Origin: an uncultured Porphyromonadaceae bacterium
GTDB lineage: Bacteria > Bacteroidota > Bacteroidia > Bacteroidales > Muribaculaceae
Assembly (NCBI GenBank): GCA_900550395.1
Contig: URSD01000003.1
Location: 23,118-87,117 of the forward strand
DNA: 64,000 bases
Direction of reading: 5' to 3'
Positions 9,438 to 19,213 of this stretch are shown here, piece after piece (within the stretch, counting starts at the first letter, position 1; each line of letters opens with the position of its first letter). Below the pieces are notes generated by a model. That model worked only from the letters and a program-made list of their open reading frames with translations, had not been told where the DNA came from and made no database searches. The translations under genes and the position numbers were made by a program.

Positions 9438-10727
9438 ATGAAGAAACTGATATTTTCCATATTGCTGACGGCGGGATGTCAGGGAGCCATGGCGCAGATG
9501 ACGCTGAACGACTGTCTGGTCTATGCCCGCGACCACGCGCCCCGCAATGTGATAAACGGCATTGCGGTGCGCCAGGCCGCGTCAGACAGCCGCATTGCCG
9601 CCGCCGGCCTGATGCCGTCGCTGAGCCTGTCGTCAAACGGCAACCTCAGCTTCGGCCGCAACATAGACCCCGAGACCAACACTTACGACAACCGCAAGAC
9701 CCTCTACACCGGTTTCGGATTGCAGATGTCGCTGCCTCTGTTCGACGGACTGGTAAGCCTCAACAACCTTAAGGCCGCGAAAACAGGCAAACTCCGTCAG
9801 CAGGAAGCCGCAAGGCTCGAGGCGGACAACATATCGCTGGAAGTGATACGGTCGTTCTACAACGTATCGTACTGCAAGGCGATGGTGGCGCAGATGCAGG
9901 AGCAGCTTGAACGCGACCTGCGCAACCTGAAGGCTACTGAACTCGGTCTGGATCTTGGCACCAAAAGCGGCGCCGATGTAGCGGAAATCGAAGCAATCGT
10001 AGCGTCTGACCGTTACGAGCTGACCAACCAGCGCAACCTGCTGAGCAAGGCGTACCTGAAGCTACGCAGCGTTATGGGCATGGAACCCGACGACAGAGAA
10101 CTGGAGCTGACGGAGGAGGAGGAATATGTCGGCGAACCGGATGCCGACTTCGTGCATCCCCGTATAGCCGAGGCACAGCTTGGACTGAAGCAGTGCCGCT
10201 ACAACCTACGCAGCGCCAAAGGCGCTTTCTCGCCGGTGATATCCCTGAATGCAGGCGTCTCGACTTCTTACTACAAAATATTCGGACCGGGCTACGTCAA
10301 CCGGCGTTTCCCGCAGCAATGGCACGACAATATGGGGCAATATATAGGATTTTCGGTTTACGTCCCGATTTTCAGCGGATTGTCGCGGGTAAACAGACTG
10401 AAGAAAGCCAAGCTGGAGGTGAAGCGCCGGGAAGCTTTGCTGGAGGAAGCGCGCCTGGTGACTGACCGGGAGAAGCGGGAGGCGCGGCTTGACTTCGATG
10501 CTGCCACCGAGGAGCTGGAAGCTGCCGAGACCCGCGTCATGGCCGAGGAGACGGCCTACAAGGCCGTACAGCGCAAGTTCGAGCTGGGCGACGCCTCGGC
10601 GATAGACCTGTATACCTCCGGCGCAAAGCTGGCTACGGCACGCGCCAACCGCGAGGGGAAACGGATTCAGAAAATAATAAGCCGCATACTATTGGGATAC
10701 TACAACGGCGAAAAACTGATTAAGTGA
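9438..10727 (+). CDS. TolC-family outer-membrane efflux protein
   Basis: A signal peptide (MKKLIFSILLTAGCQGAMAQ) is followed by MTLNDCLVYARDHAP, the usual start of a mature TolC-like protein. Two long helical hairpins (about residues 150-215 and 340-410) separate the two beta-strand segments of the half-barrel repeat. The protein forms the outer-membrane exit duct of a tripartite pump. The open frame extends further upstream, but that part precedes and spans the promoter, so the ATG at 9438 is used. It is the first of four genes with the matching adaptor, ATPase and permease, and its stop overlaps the next ATG (TGATG). Confidence 0.9.
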   Translation: MKKLIFSILLTAGCQGAMAQMTLNDCLVYARDHAPRNVINGIAVRQAASDSRIAAAGLMPSLSLSSNGNLSFGRNIDPETNTYDNRKTLYTGFGLQMSLPLFDGLVSLNNLKAAKTGKLRQQEAARLEADNISLEVIRSFYNVSYCKAMVAQMQEQLERDLRNLKATELGLDLGTKSGADVAEIEAIVASDRYELTNQRNLLSKAYLKLRSVMGMEPDDRELELTEEEEYVGEPDADFVHPRIAEAQLGLKQCRYNLRSAKGAFSPVISLNAGVSTSYYKIFGPGYVNRRFPQQWHDNMGQYIGFSVYVPIFSGLSRVNRLKKAKLEVKRREALLEEARLVTDREKREARLDFDAATEELEAAETRVMAEETAYKAVQRKFELGDASAIDLYTSGAKLATARANREGKRIQKIISRILLGYYNGEKLIK

Positions 10728-11977
10728 TGGACAAGGAGATAAAACGTAAGAGCAGCAGGATTAAGAAATACGGCACTATCGGCGTGGTAACGGGGCTGAT
10801 ATCGGTGGCCGTGATATTCGCAATCGGCAAGGTGGGAGAGTCCACCTACAAGGTGGATGCCGATTCTGTAACCACGGCCGATGTTACCAACGGTATGTTC
10901 AACGACTTTATACGTGTCAACGGACATGTGGAAACCGGCGTGATAGTGCTGGTTTCGGCACTTGAGTCGGGCATAGTGGAACATAAGCGGGTTGAGGAAG
11001 GAGCCGATGTACAGGCGGGAGACATCATCGTGACGCTGCGGAATCCCAATCTTCAGCAACAGATACTTGACTCGGAATCGCAGCTGGCCGAGAAGCAGAA
11101 CATGCTGCGCGACACGGAGATAGCAATGGAGAAGGAACGCACGCAGGTGAAGCAGGATCTGTTGACCGCACGCACTGACTATGTCCGTAAACAGCGGACC
11201 ATGAAGCAGAAGGAGACGCTGTACCAGGAAAAACTGATCTCGCGCGAGGAATATCTTCAGACCAAGGAGGACTGCGAGCTGGCACGACAGAACCTCGTGC
11301 TGCTGGAGGAGCGTCAGCGCCAGGATTCGCTGTACCGCCGGGTGCAGGTGGCGATGATGCGCGAGAGTCTGCACAATATGCAGGAAAATTTCAACCTGGT
11401 GCGTCAGCGTGCCGACAACCTCAACATACGCGCCTCTCACGCCGGCCAGCTCGGCACGCTGTCGGTTGAGCTGGGCCAGAACGTGGCCGCCGGCCAGCAG
11501 ATAGGACAGATCAATATTCTGGACAATTACAAGATCACCGTGCAGATAGACGAGCATTATATCGACCGCGTGGAGACGGGGCTGCGCGGCAAGGTGGAAC
11601 GTCATGGCAGGCAGTACGATGTGTCGCTGTTCAAGGTGTATCCGGAAGTGAGCCGGGGCATGTTCAAGGCTGACCTGAAGATAGATGGCACGATGCCGGA
11701 GAATATCCGTGTCGGGCAGACCTACTACATCAACCTTCAGCTGGGCGAGCCTACGGAGGCGGTGCTTGTGCCACGCGGCGCATTCTTCCAGAGTACCGGC
11801 GGTCACAAGGCATACGTCTTGAGCCGCGACGGCAAGTCGGCCACGTTGCGCGACATCAGGATAGGGCGTCAGAACACGCAATACTACGAGGTGCTGGAGG
11901 GCCTGCATCCAGGCGAGCGCATCATCACCAGCAGCTACAAGAGTTTCGGCGACGCCAAGAAAATAATACTACAATAA
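10727..11977 (+). CDS. HlyD/MacA-type periplasmic adaptor
   Basis: The protein has one N-terminal membrane anchor (about residues 15-33, IGVVTGLISVAVIFAIG). A first biotinyl-lipoyl half follows (SALESGIVEHKRVEEGADVQAGDII), then a long coiled coil (about 100-210) and the second lipoyl half with beta-barrel (GTLSVELGQNVAAGQQIGQI). It bridges the inner-membrane permease and the TolC duct. The ATG at 10727 shares one base with the TolC stop. A GTG lies one codon upstream but is a less likely start. The gap to the ABC ATPase gene is 7 nt. Confidence 0.9.
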   Translation: MDKEIKRKSSRIKKYGTIGVVTGLISVAVIFAIGKVGESTYKVDADSVTTADVTNGMFNDFIRVNGHVETGVIVLVSALESGIVEHKRVEEGADVQAGDIIVTLRNPNLQQQILDSESQLAEKQNMLRDTEIAMEKERTQVKQDLLTARTDYVRKQRTMKQKETLYQEKLISREEYLQTKEDCELARQNLVLLEERQRQDSLYRRVQVAMMRESLHNMQENFNLVRQRADNLNIRASHAGQLGTLSVELGQNVAAGQQIGQINILDNYKITVQIDEHYIDRVETGLRGKVERHGRQYDVSLFKVYPEVSRGMFKADLKIDGTMPENIRVGQTYYINLQLGEPTEAVLVPRGAFFQSTGGHKAYVLSRDGKSATLRDIRIGRQNTQYYEVLEGLHPGERIITSSYKSFGDAKKIILQ

Positions 11978-11984
11978 TATAATT

Positions 11985-12668
<684 letters not shown>

Positions 12669-12672
12669 CACC

Positions 12673-15045
12673 ATGCTGAAATTCTTCACATCAGACCTGA
12701 GACGGAACCTGACAAAGATATTCTGTCTCACCATAGGACTTGCCATCGGCCTGCTGCTGGTTGCCAAGGCGTTTGTCGAGCAGTCGTTCGACCACGCCAT
12801 TCCCGGATACGGGAATGTGTATCTGGTTACGGAGAGCGTGACCCGCAATGGAGAATTCTCGGAGTATCTGAGCACGCCCGGAGCGATAGCCCCGGGATTG
12901 AAGCGATATGTGCCTCAGGTGGAAAAGGCCACACGCGTCTCCACATTGTTCGGCTCGTTAAGTGTCAGGACGCAGGACGGCAAACTGGTGGAAGCTGACG
13001 GTGTGACTTTGGCCGACAGCTGTCTGTTCGATGTGCTGCGGTGGCCGGTAATCATCGGCAATCCCAAGGAGGCCCTGACCGTAGAGGATTATTGCATGAT
13101 ACCGCGTTCGCTGGCCGAAAAGCTTGGAGATGACGTGATGGGCATGACGTTGACAAGTCCGGATGTCAGCGACAGCTACAAGGTTATCGTGGCAGGAGTT
13201 TATGAGGATTTCCCCATAAACTCGACATTTCAAAATGTGATATATCTTTCGCTCCCCACTATCGGGAAGTTCAAACGCGACGGACGCGACAACTGGGTGG
13301 GCAACGACTGTTACCGAAGCTATGTGCGCATGGCTAATGGAACGTCCATGGCTGATGTCACCCCGCATATCCGGCGGATGCTGAAGGAGAATGTGGACAA
13401 GGAAGCTCTTGAGGTATTTAATTTCAATATCGGTCTGAAGCCCTTGACCGAGGTATATGCCTCGCAGGACAGCGTAAAGACGATGATATGGGTGCTGAGT
13501 CTGCTGGCGTTCATAATACTGGTGAGCGCGTCGCTCAACTATCTGCTGATAGTGATAGGCCAGCTCGGCAAGCGTGGCAAGGAGATGGCCGTGCGCAAAT
13601 GTTACGGCACGAGCAACCGCAAGATTTTTCTACGCATCATGGGCGAGTGCGTGTTCTTCCTCGTCGTGTCTATCGTCCTTGCCGTGCTTATAGTGCTGAG
13701 CATGTCGGACCAGTGCGAGATGCTGCTTGGTTATCCGGCGTCGGTGCTGCTCTCAAGCCCCGGTGTCTGGATTGTCGAGACTTGCGTATGCATGGGGCTG
13801 CTGCTGATAACCGGCGTAATACCGGCGTGGATTTATTGCAGGACACCGGTGTCGCATGTGTTTCATCAGAACACACGTAAGCGCAGGCTCTGGAAACTGG
13901 CGTTGCTGTCCGTACAGTTTTTCGCCACCGGGCTGATGTTCTGCCTGCTTGTGCTGGTATACAGACAATATGACATGATGAGCCATGGCGATATGGGGTA
14001 TGAGTATGAAAACATCGGGTACCTGAATGTCGGCGCATTGCCCGATAACGAACGGAAAGTGCTGAAAGAGGAATTGTCTCGTCTGAGTTGCGTGGAGGGA
14101 GTGGCTTCGGCTTATCAGAACTTCACGGGCTGGGCCGCCGGAAACAATGTGTGGATCGAAGGGGACCCGAGGCCTGACAATCAGGTGAACGTGGCCGATA
14201 TGTATGCGGCCAATGCCAATCTGTTCGATGTGTTGGGAATGGAATTCGTGCAGGGAGAGACATTTCGCGAGGATGCCGACACCACTGTTCATCAAGTGAT
14301 AGTGGAGGAACGTTTCATTGATGTGATGAAGTCGCATTTCGGTCAGAAAGATGACAATCTCATCGGCAAACGGTTCAACATAACGGAACATATGGGTCTT
14401 GACGGATTTAATGAATTCACGATTGTAGGAGTAATCAGGAACATTCGTCGTGGCGGCTACAACATAGACAGTTCTGACCAGCGGGCCGGAGTGCTGTTTC
14501 CCACCACGAAAGTGTATGATAACCTCTATGTGCGGTTCACCGGCCTGACGCCCGACGCGCTGAAGGAAGCACAGAAAGTAATAGACGGAAAGTATTCCGA
14601 CACCATGTATATCACGCCTTATAAGACCATGGTTGAAGCCTGGAACGCGCCGGTGAAGCGATTCGGATTCTCGGTGATGGCGGCGGGTATCGCCATTCTG
14701 CTGATTACCATAATCGGTCTGATAGGCTACACGGCCGACGAGGTGCAGCGACGCGCCAAAGAGATAGCCATCCGGAAGGTGAACGGTACGACGGTGGGCA
14801 AGATATTGCGCATATTCTGCATCGACATATTGAAGGTGGCCGTGCCGTCACTGTTGGCCGGTGGCATCGCGGCGATGCTGATAGGCCGCGACTGGTTGTC
14901 GCAGTTCACCGACCAGGTGTCGCTGTCGCCATGGAGCATGGTCGTCTGCCTGCTTGTCATCTTAGTGGTGATAATTGCCGTGGTTTGCCTCAACGCCCTG
15001 AGGGTAGCCCGCAGCAACCCCGTCGACTACCTCCGCACCGAATAA
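12673..15045 (+). CDS. MacB/FtsX-family ABC permease (duplicated)
   Basis: This 790-residue permease follows the Bacteroidota pattern with two FtsX halves. A first membrane helix (about residues 16-33) is followed by a periplasmic MacB core domain and three helices (about 272-400). A second periplasmic domain and three more helices (about 670-785) complete it. RRAKEIAIRKVNGTT and GKEMAVRKCYGTS are the conserved cytoplasmic loops of the two halves. With the TolC, adaptor and ATPase it makes a complete tripartite pump that may export a peptide, lipid or drug. The two-component pair next to it probably controls it. Confidence 0.9.
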   Translation: MLKFFTSDLRRNLTKIFCLTIGLAIGLLLVAKAFVEQSFDHAIPGYGNVYLVTESVTRNGEFSEYLSTPGAIAPGLKRYVPQVEKATRVSTLFGSLSVRTQDGKLVEADGVTLADSCLFDVLRWPVIIGNPKEALTVEDYCMIPRSLAEKLGDDVMGMTLTSPDVSDSYKVIVAGVYEDFPINSTFQNVIYLSLPTIGKFKRDGRDNWVGNDCYRSYVRMANGTSMADVTPHIRRMLKENVDKEALEVFNFNIGLKPLTEVYASQDSVKTMIWVLSLLAFIILVSASLNYLLIVIGQLGKRGKEMAVRKCYGTSNRKIFLRIMGECVFFLVVSIVLAVLIVLSMSDQCEMLLGYPASVLLSSPGVWIVETCVCMGLLLITGVIPAWIYCRTPVSHVFHQNTRKRRLWKLALLSVQFFATGLMFCLLVLVYRQYDMMSHGDMGYEYENIGYLNVGALPDNERKVLKEELSRLSCVEGVASAYQNFTGWAAGNNVWIEGDPRPDNQVNVADMYAANANLFDVLGMEFVQGETFREDADTTVHQVIVEERFIDVMKSHFGQKDDNLIGKRFNITEHMGLDGFNEFTIVGVIRNIRRGGYNIDSSDQRAGVLFPTTKVYDNLYVRFTGLTPDALKEAQKVIDGKYSDTMYITPYKTMVEAWNAPVKRFGFSVMAAGIAILLITIIGLIGYTADEVQRRAKEIAIRKVNGTTVGKILRIFCIDILKVAVPSLLAGGIAAMLIGRDWLSQFTDQVSLSPWSMVVCLLVILVVIIAVVCLNALRVARSNPVDYLRTE

Positions 15046-15165
15046 ACTTTCCTTTCCAAGCCCTCTTTCAGTCGTATACTCCATTTATTGACTCGCGTCA
15101 GCCCATAGAGCTATCGGAATGCGCCGGGACTTACACCCGTTAGATTACGCCCATGCCGGGCGAAC

Positions 15166-15202
15166 AAAGAAAAGCCGACCGCGTCACGGTCGGCTTTTCT
15201 TT
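15166..15202. terminator. Strong bidirectional terminator
   Basis: A perfect 16-bp stem (AAAGAAAAGCCGACCG and its complement) with a 5-nt loop is flanked by an A-run and a T-run. It separates the convergent efflux operon and the LTxxQ-protein gene. The 120 nt before it contain no gene that I can recognise. Confidence 0.85.
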
Positions 15203-15216
15203 GGAGAGAAGAGAAC

Positions 15217-15717
15217 TTATTTCTTCTTGTCAGACTTGCGGACGGGGCGGTCGGCTTTAGCCTTATGGCAGTCTGCCTTGCCGGCAAAGCGGGCGCCGTC
15301 GCCGTGACGGCCGTTCATCTTGTGGCCACGGAATGCCTTCTGACCGTCGGGACGGTTTACGACCATGTTCTCAAGGAACACTACGTACTGCTCGGGAGTG
15401 AGCACTTCCTTCATCTTGTTGAGATAGTCGCGCTTGCAGTTCTTGCGGTCGGCCTTACGGTTCTCGCGGGCCTCCTTGGCGGCTTTCTGGCGGTCGGCCT
15501 TTATGGCAGCTATCTTAGTCTGCTGGTCGGGGGTAAGGGTGATGCCCTCGAAGAACACAGCGGTGCAGCAGCTGTCGCCACAGGCCTTGGCAGGAGCGCA
15601 TGCGGCGCTGCGGGGACAGTCGGCAGCCTTGGTGCATGTTGCGGGAGTCTGCGCGAAAGCGCTTATGCCGAGAGAGGCAACGATTGCCAGTGCGATTGCA
15701 GAAATTTTCTTGTTCAT
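15217..15717 (-). CDS. Secreted LTxxQ-motif (Spy/DUF4890-like) protein
   Basis: The 166-residue protein has a signal peptide (MNKKISAIALAIVASLGISAFAQ). A cysteine-rich stretch follows with six Cys in about 30 residues (TCTKAADCPRSAACAPAKAC). A basic helical region then carries the two Spy/CpxP-like motifs, LTPDQQTKI and LTPEQYVVF. The C-terminus is rich in His, Lys and Arg. Proteins of this shape are periplasmic and are linked to envelope stress or metal handling in other bacteria. The Cys cluster and the His-rich tail would fit metal binding, but that is an inference. It appears to be a single gene. Confidence 0.75.
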   Translation of the reverse strand: MNKKISAIALAIVASLGISAFAQTPATCTKAADCPRSAACAPAKACGDSCCTAVFFEGITLTPDQQTKIAAIKADRQKAAKEARENRKADRKNCKRDYLNKMKEVLTPEQYVVFLENMVVNRPDGQKAFRGHKMNGRHGDGARFAGKADCHKAKADRPVRKSDKKK

Positions 15718-15822
15718 GTCTTTAAGTTTTTGGAATGTCTGATTTTTGTTTCGTTCAGTTATAAGACACGCCCGGAAGCAAAAGGTTTAGAGCCGGTTTT
15801 ATAAGAATTGTTAAAGGCATAA

Positions 15823-16176
15823 TCACTGTCCACCGCGTGGCAACAGCTCGAAAGAATCCACATAGATGTTTGTAACCGTGCGTTTTATGGCGTTACGGTC
15901 TTCCCAGTATCGCGTGCGAATTTTTCCTTCGAGAAGCAGCCGCGAACCCTTGCGGATATATTTCTCGGCGAACTCGGCGGCCGAATCCCACATTACTATA
16001 TTGTGCCATTCAGTACGCTCGGGTATCTGCACGCCCTCGGGGGTGGTGTGGGCCGGTTCGTTGGTTGCCAGGGTAAACTCGGCCACCAGACGCGTCTGCA
16101 CGTAACGCATCCTGGGGTCGGAACCGACATTGCCCATAAGTATGGCCTTATTCATCTGTATATGTAATTGGTTCAT
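15823..16176 (-). CDS. ssb: Short single-stranded DNA-binding protein
   Basis: The OB-fold begins MNKAILMGNVGSDPRMRYV and contains FTLATNE, TEWHNIVMW and LLLEGKIRTRYWED, the usual SSB signatures. It has 117 residues from the ATG at 16176, which overlaps the proC stop as ATGA, or 110 from the ATG at 16155. The acidic C-terminal tip (DDDIPF type) that normally recruits replication proteins is missing: the protein ends SFELLPRGGQ. It is therefore probably a secondary SSB paralogue. It is the last gene of the serB-patatin-proC-ssb operon. Confidence 0.85.
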   Translation of the reverse strand: MNQLHIQMNKAILMGNVGSDPRMRYVQTRLVAEFTLATNEPAHTTPEGVQIPERTEWHNIVMWDSAAEFAEKYIRKGSRLLLEGKIRTRYWEDRNAIKRTVTNIYVDSFELLPRGGQ

Positions 16177-16931
16177 GACAGCAGGCCTGCGGCCACGGCG
16201 GCGGAGAAACCGGCGCGTTCCATCGCAAGGAGACCGCGGATGGTGGTGCCTCCGGGAGTCGTCACAGTGTCTATTATGGCTTCGGGATTGACGCCGGGAG
16301 CAGCATCGAGCATTGCGGCGGCTCCGCGCAGCGTCTGCGCGATGTAGGCCGTGGCATCGTCGGGACGCAAGCCCAGAGCCACTGCGCCCTCGGCAGCCGC
16401 GCGGACGTAACGGAGAGCATAAGCGATACCGCACGACGCCACCTGCATGGCTGGCTCGAAAAGGCGCTCCTCCACGATGGCAACACGCCCCGTAGCGCCG
16501 AGTGCCGACGCAAGACTGCCGGCAGCCTCGGCAGCGGCTTCGTTGTGACATATGAAGCTCATGCCCTGCCCTTCGGCTATCGCCACATTGGGCATCAGGC
16601 GCATGGCGCTCACAGCCCCGTGTGCGGCAAGGGTGTCGAGGGTTATACCAGGCGCAAGCGACACGTAAGCCGCATCGGGAGCCACGGCCACGCACTGCTT
16701 CAGCACATCGAGAATGAGATAGGGCTTGACAGCCAGAATGACGGTGTCGGCACCGGCGGCACAAGCTGCCGCGGCGTCCGGCGCCACTTCCATGCCCGGA
16801 CACTCAGCCGCCAGGCCTTCGGCCTTCGCGCGGGTGCGGTTTGCCACGACCACGGCTATGCCGGCTCTATGCAGTGCACGGGCTATGGGAGCGCCCATAT
16901 GACCTATGCCTATTACTGCTATTTTCTTCAT
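16173..16931 (-). CDS. proC: Pyrroline-5-carboxylate reductase
   Basis: The enzyme catalyses the last step of proline synthesis, reducing pyrroline-5-carboxylate with NAD(P)H. The N-terminal Rossmann motif is AVIGIGHMGAPIA. The C-terminal domain carries the ProC signature DTVTTPGGTTIRGL. At 252 residues it is slightly short for the family but complete. I start it at the ATG at 16931, which overlaps the patatin stop as ATGA. A longer open frame upstream is a shadow of the patatin gene. Its coupling to serB in one operon groups serine and proline synthesis with a lipase. Confidence 0.9.
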   Translation of the reverse strand: MKKIAVIGIGHMGAPIARALHRAGIAVVVANRTRAKAEGLAAECPGMEVAPDAAAACAAGADTVILAVKPYLILDVLKQCVAVAPDAAYVSLAPGITLDTLAAHGAVSAMRLMPNVAIAEGQGMSFICHNEAAAEAAGSLASALGATGRVAIVEERLFEPAMQVASCGIAYALRYVRAAAEGAVALGLRPDDATAYIAQTLRGAAAMLDAAPGVNPEAIIDTVTTPGGTTIRGLLAMERAGFSAAVAAGLLS

Positions 16932-19213
16932 AATTGCAGGAATTTTGGAGCTGTGAGATAAATACCGAAAGAAAGGCCTACGTTCCAGCCGTCGTGCCGT
17001 CCGCCGGCGTAGTTGCACCAGCCGGTGATGCTTGCGAACGGCAACCGGTAGACCACGGCGGCCTCGCCGAAAAACTCGGGATGACGCAGCCATCCGCCGT
17101 AGTATGCCTCGTACGTGTCGCGGCGCTCGCATATGCGGCGTATCGGGAGAAATCCATAGACACCTACCCTGGCGCTCAGTGCGTCGTTGTAGCGGTATAT
17201 CGGAATAAGTCCGGCCGCCACGAAGCTGTTGGCCCGGAACGAGGTGCGGAACGCATCGGCCGCCGATGGTGTCGGTTCGAACGCCGGCGCGGCCGTGACG
17301 GCGGCATTGTAGTTATTGCAAAGCTTGCGTGTGGAGAGCATGGTGTGGCTCTCGATGCCGAGGGAGAAATGTCGTCCCGCTGTCAGATAATTACGGGTCT
17401 TGACCTCGAGCTGCGCCCAGAGTGGCGACGAGAAGTCGGCTCTGAGGCCGGTAAGAGCCGAATACTGGCGGAAAGTTCCGCCGACAGCCATTGCACGGGC
17501 CGCGATATAACCTCCCTGCACGGGATAGTTCTCGGCATCGAGGGTAGAGCGCCGGAACTCGGCGCCGGCCTGCCACAGCACATAGTCGCTGCGGTCGCGC
17601 CCGTAGGTATAGTTGCCGAAAACGTTATCGCGGTAGAAATGGTTTATCTGCTTGCCGCCGCCACCGAAAATGTCGAACTCGCCGGAACGTCCGGCAGCCA
17701 TGCACAGGCGCAGACGGCCGAAAAACTCTTTCCGTATGACGTAGACCGGCACTCTGTTGTCATAGAACGCGGCGGCCGACTCGTGGTAGCGTCGGCGGCT
17801 GACGACGGCCTCGCCACCCACCGCCATCGGAAGTTTCGACGGCAGATAAATACGTCCGTCGGCCGCGGCGGCCATATAGCTCTGCCCCAGCCACGCGCCT
17901 ACCCCGGCATCCATACTGCGGAAGCTCAGCGAAGCCACGCGCGCGCCGAGATACAGGTAGCTGTTGGACGACGAAGTCAGGTAGCCGCCTACTCCTGCTC
18001 TCACGTCGTTGCGGAGCCATGTGCGCGCATGCAGGTCGAAGAGTGCGCCGGGATGCGGTTGCGTGGCCGTCAGCTGTGCGTCGGCAATGCGGCCGGTGGA
18101 GATGGCGCGGTAATAGGCCTCGCGCGCATGTTCGATGTCGAAAGTGTCGCCCGCACCGCTGAAGAGGTAGGCCACATAGCGGTTCTGCCGCGGAGTGCCG
18201 CCCTCGACACTGATGCTGTCGAAGCGCAGATATGGCACGCCGGCGCAGAAACGGTCGCGGCGCGCACGGCGCGCCTGCGGTGTTGTGCGGGAGTGGATAC
18301 GGGCGCGAATGCTGTCCATGTGCTCCATGGCGAAGCGGTAGCCGATGTCGCTTATCTCCCGCGCCTTGCCGAAATCGAGCAGACCGAAACGGTCGAGGTC
18401 GATGCGCAGGCGCACAAGCTCGTCGGCCGGTATCTCGGGATGCTCCGGCGAGGATATGAGCTGGTCGAGCTGGGCCAGTATCGACGTCTGCGGTCCCTTG
18501 TCGGAACTGCCCACGTTGACTCCTATCATGATGTCAGGCGCGAAATCGGAGCGCATGACGTCGAGGGGGAAATTGTCGTAGATGCCGCCGTCGTAGAGCA
18601 GACGGCCGTCAATCATGGTGGGCTGGAACACACCCGGAAAGCTCATGGAGGCGCGCACCGACCGGCCGAGGTCGCCGCTGCGCAGCACCACCTTGCGCTT
18701 TGCAGCCGCATCGGAGGCGACACAGCGGAAAGGCACCATAAGTTTGTCGAAATCGGCTTCGCATGCCGCCGTGTACGGCGAGAACAGGCGCATGAACTCG
18801 AAGTTCATGGGAAGCGGCGAGATAAGGCTGGCCGGGACAGCCGACGCGGAGTCGGTGCGTCCTATATTGAAGTTGAACAACGCCGGCGACGGCACAGGCT
18901 TGTTGAAGTAATAGTCAAGGCGCGGATCAATGGTGCCGGTGCTCCAGAATCCGAACTCGCGCGAGGTGATGAGGTCCATCATCTGCTCCGGTGTATAGCC
19001 CATGGAATAAAGCGCGCCGACGATGGCGCCCATCGACGTGCCGGCCACGAAGTCGATGGGGATGTCGTTCTCCTCCAGGGCTTTTATAACGCCGATATGG
19101 GCTATGCCCTTGGCGCCTCCGCCGCTGAGCACCAGTCCAACGCTCTGCCGCCGGGCGGCGCCGGCAGCCAGCGACAGGACCATCAGTACGACAACGAGCA
19201 GACGCCGCATCAT
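16928..19213 (-). CDS. Patatin-like phospholipase with C-terminal outer-membrane barrel
   Basis: A signal peptide (residues 1-19) is followed by a patatin domain with the oxyanion loop GGGAKG (31-36), nucleophile Ser60 in GTSMG, and the catalytic Asp in YDGGIYDNF (about 208). After residue 320 come a POTRA-like segment (LRFDSISVEGG) and a long beta-rich region that ends LSFGIYLTAPKFLQL, as in BamA/Omp85 barrels. This architecture matches the PlpD type (type Vd) autotransporters and is common in Bacteroidota. The lipase would sit at the outer membrane. Both ends overlap neighbouring genes by 4 nt. Confidence 0.88.
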   Translation of the reverse strand: MMRRLLVVVLMVLSLAAGAARRQSVGLVLSGGGAKGIAHIGVIKALEENDIPIDFVAGTSMGAIVGALYSMGYTPEQMMDLITSREFGFWSTGTIDPRLDYYFNKPVPSPALFNFNIGRTDSASAVPASLISPLPMNFEFMRLFSPYTAACEADFDKLMVPFRCVASDAAAKRKVVLRSGDLGRSVRASMSFPGVFQPTMIDGRLLYDGGIYDNFPLDVMRSDFAPDIMIGVNVGSSDKGPQTSILAQLDQLISSPEHPEIPADELVRLRIDLDRFGLLDFGKAREISDIGYRFAMEHMDSIRARIHSRTTPQARRARRDRFCAGVPYLRFDSISVEGGTPRQNRYVAYLFSGAGDTFDIEHAREAYYRAISTGRIADAQLTATQPHPGALFDLHARTWLRNDVRAGVGGYLTSSSNSYLYLGARVASLSFRSMDAGVGAWLGQSYMAAAADGRIYLPSKLPMAVGGEAVVSRRRYHESAAAFYDNRVPVYVIRKEFFGRLRLCMAAGRSGEFDIFGGGGKQINHFYRDNVFGNYTYGRDRSDYVLWQAGAEFRRSTLDAENYPVQGGYIAARAMAVGGTFRQYSALTGLRADFSSPLWAQLEVKTRNYLTAGRHFSLGIESHTMLSTRKLCNNYNAAVTAAPAFEPTPSAADAFRTSFRANSFVAAGLIPIYRYNDALSARVGVYGFLPIRRICERRDTYEAYYGGWLRHPEFFGEAAVVYRLPFASITGWCNYAGGRHDGWNVGLSFGIYLTAPKFLQL

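Noticed and set aside
15046..15165. Possible gene fragment or conserved repeat after the efflux permease
   Set aside because: The short frames give no recognisable family, and I could not establish a repeat from this window alone.
16177..16803. Upstream extension of the ssb frame to 326 residues
   Set aside because: The extra 209 codons are a shadow of proC in another frame. The SSB fold starts at MNKAIL.
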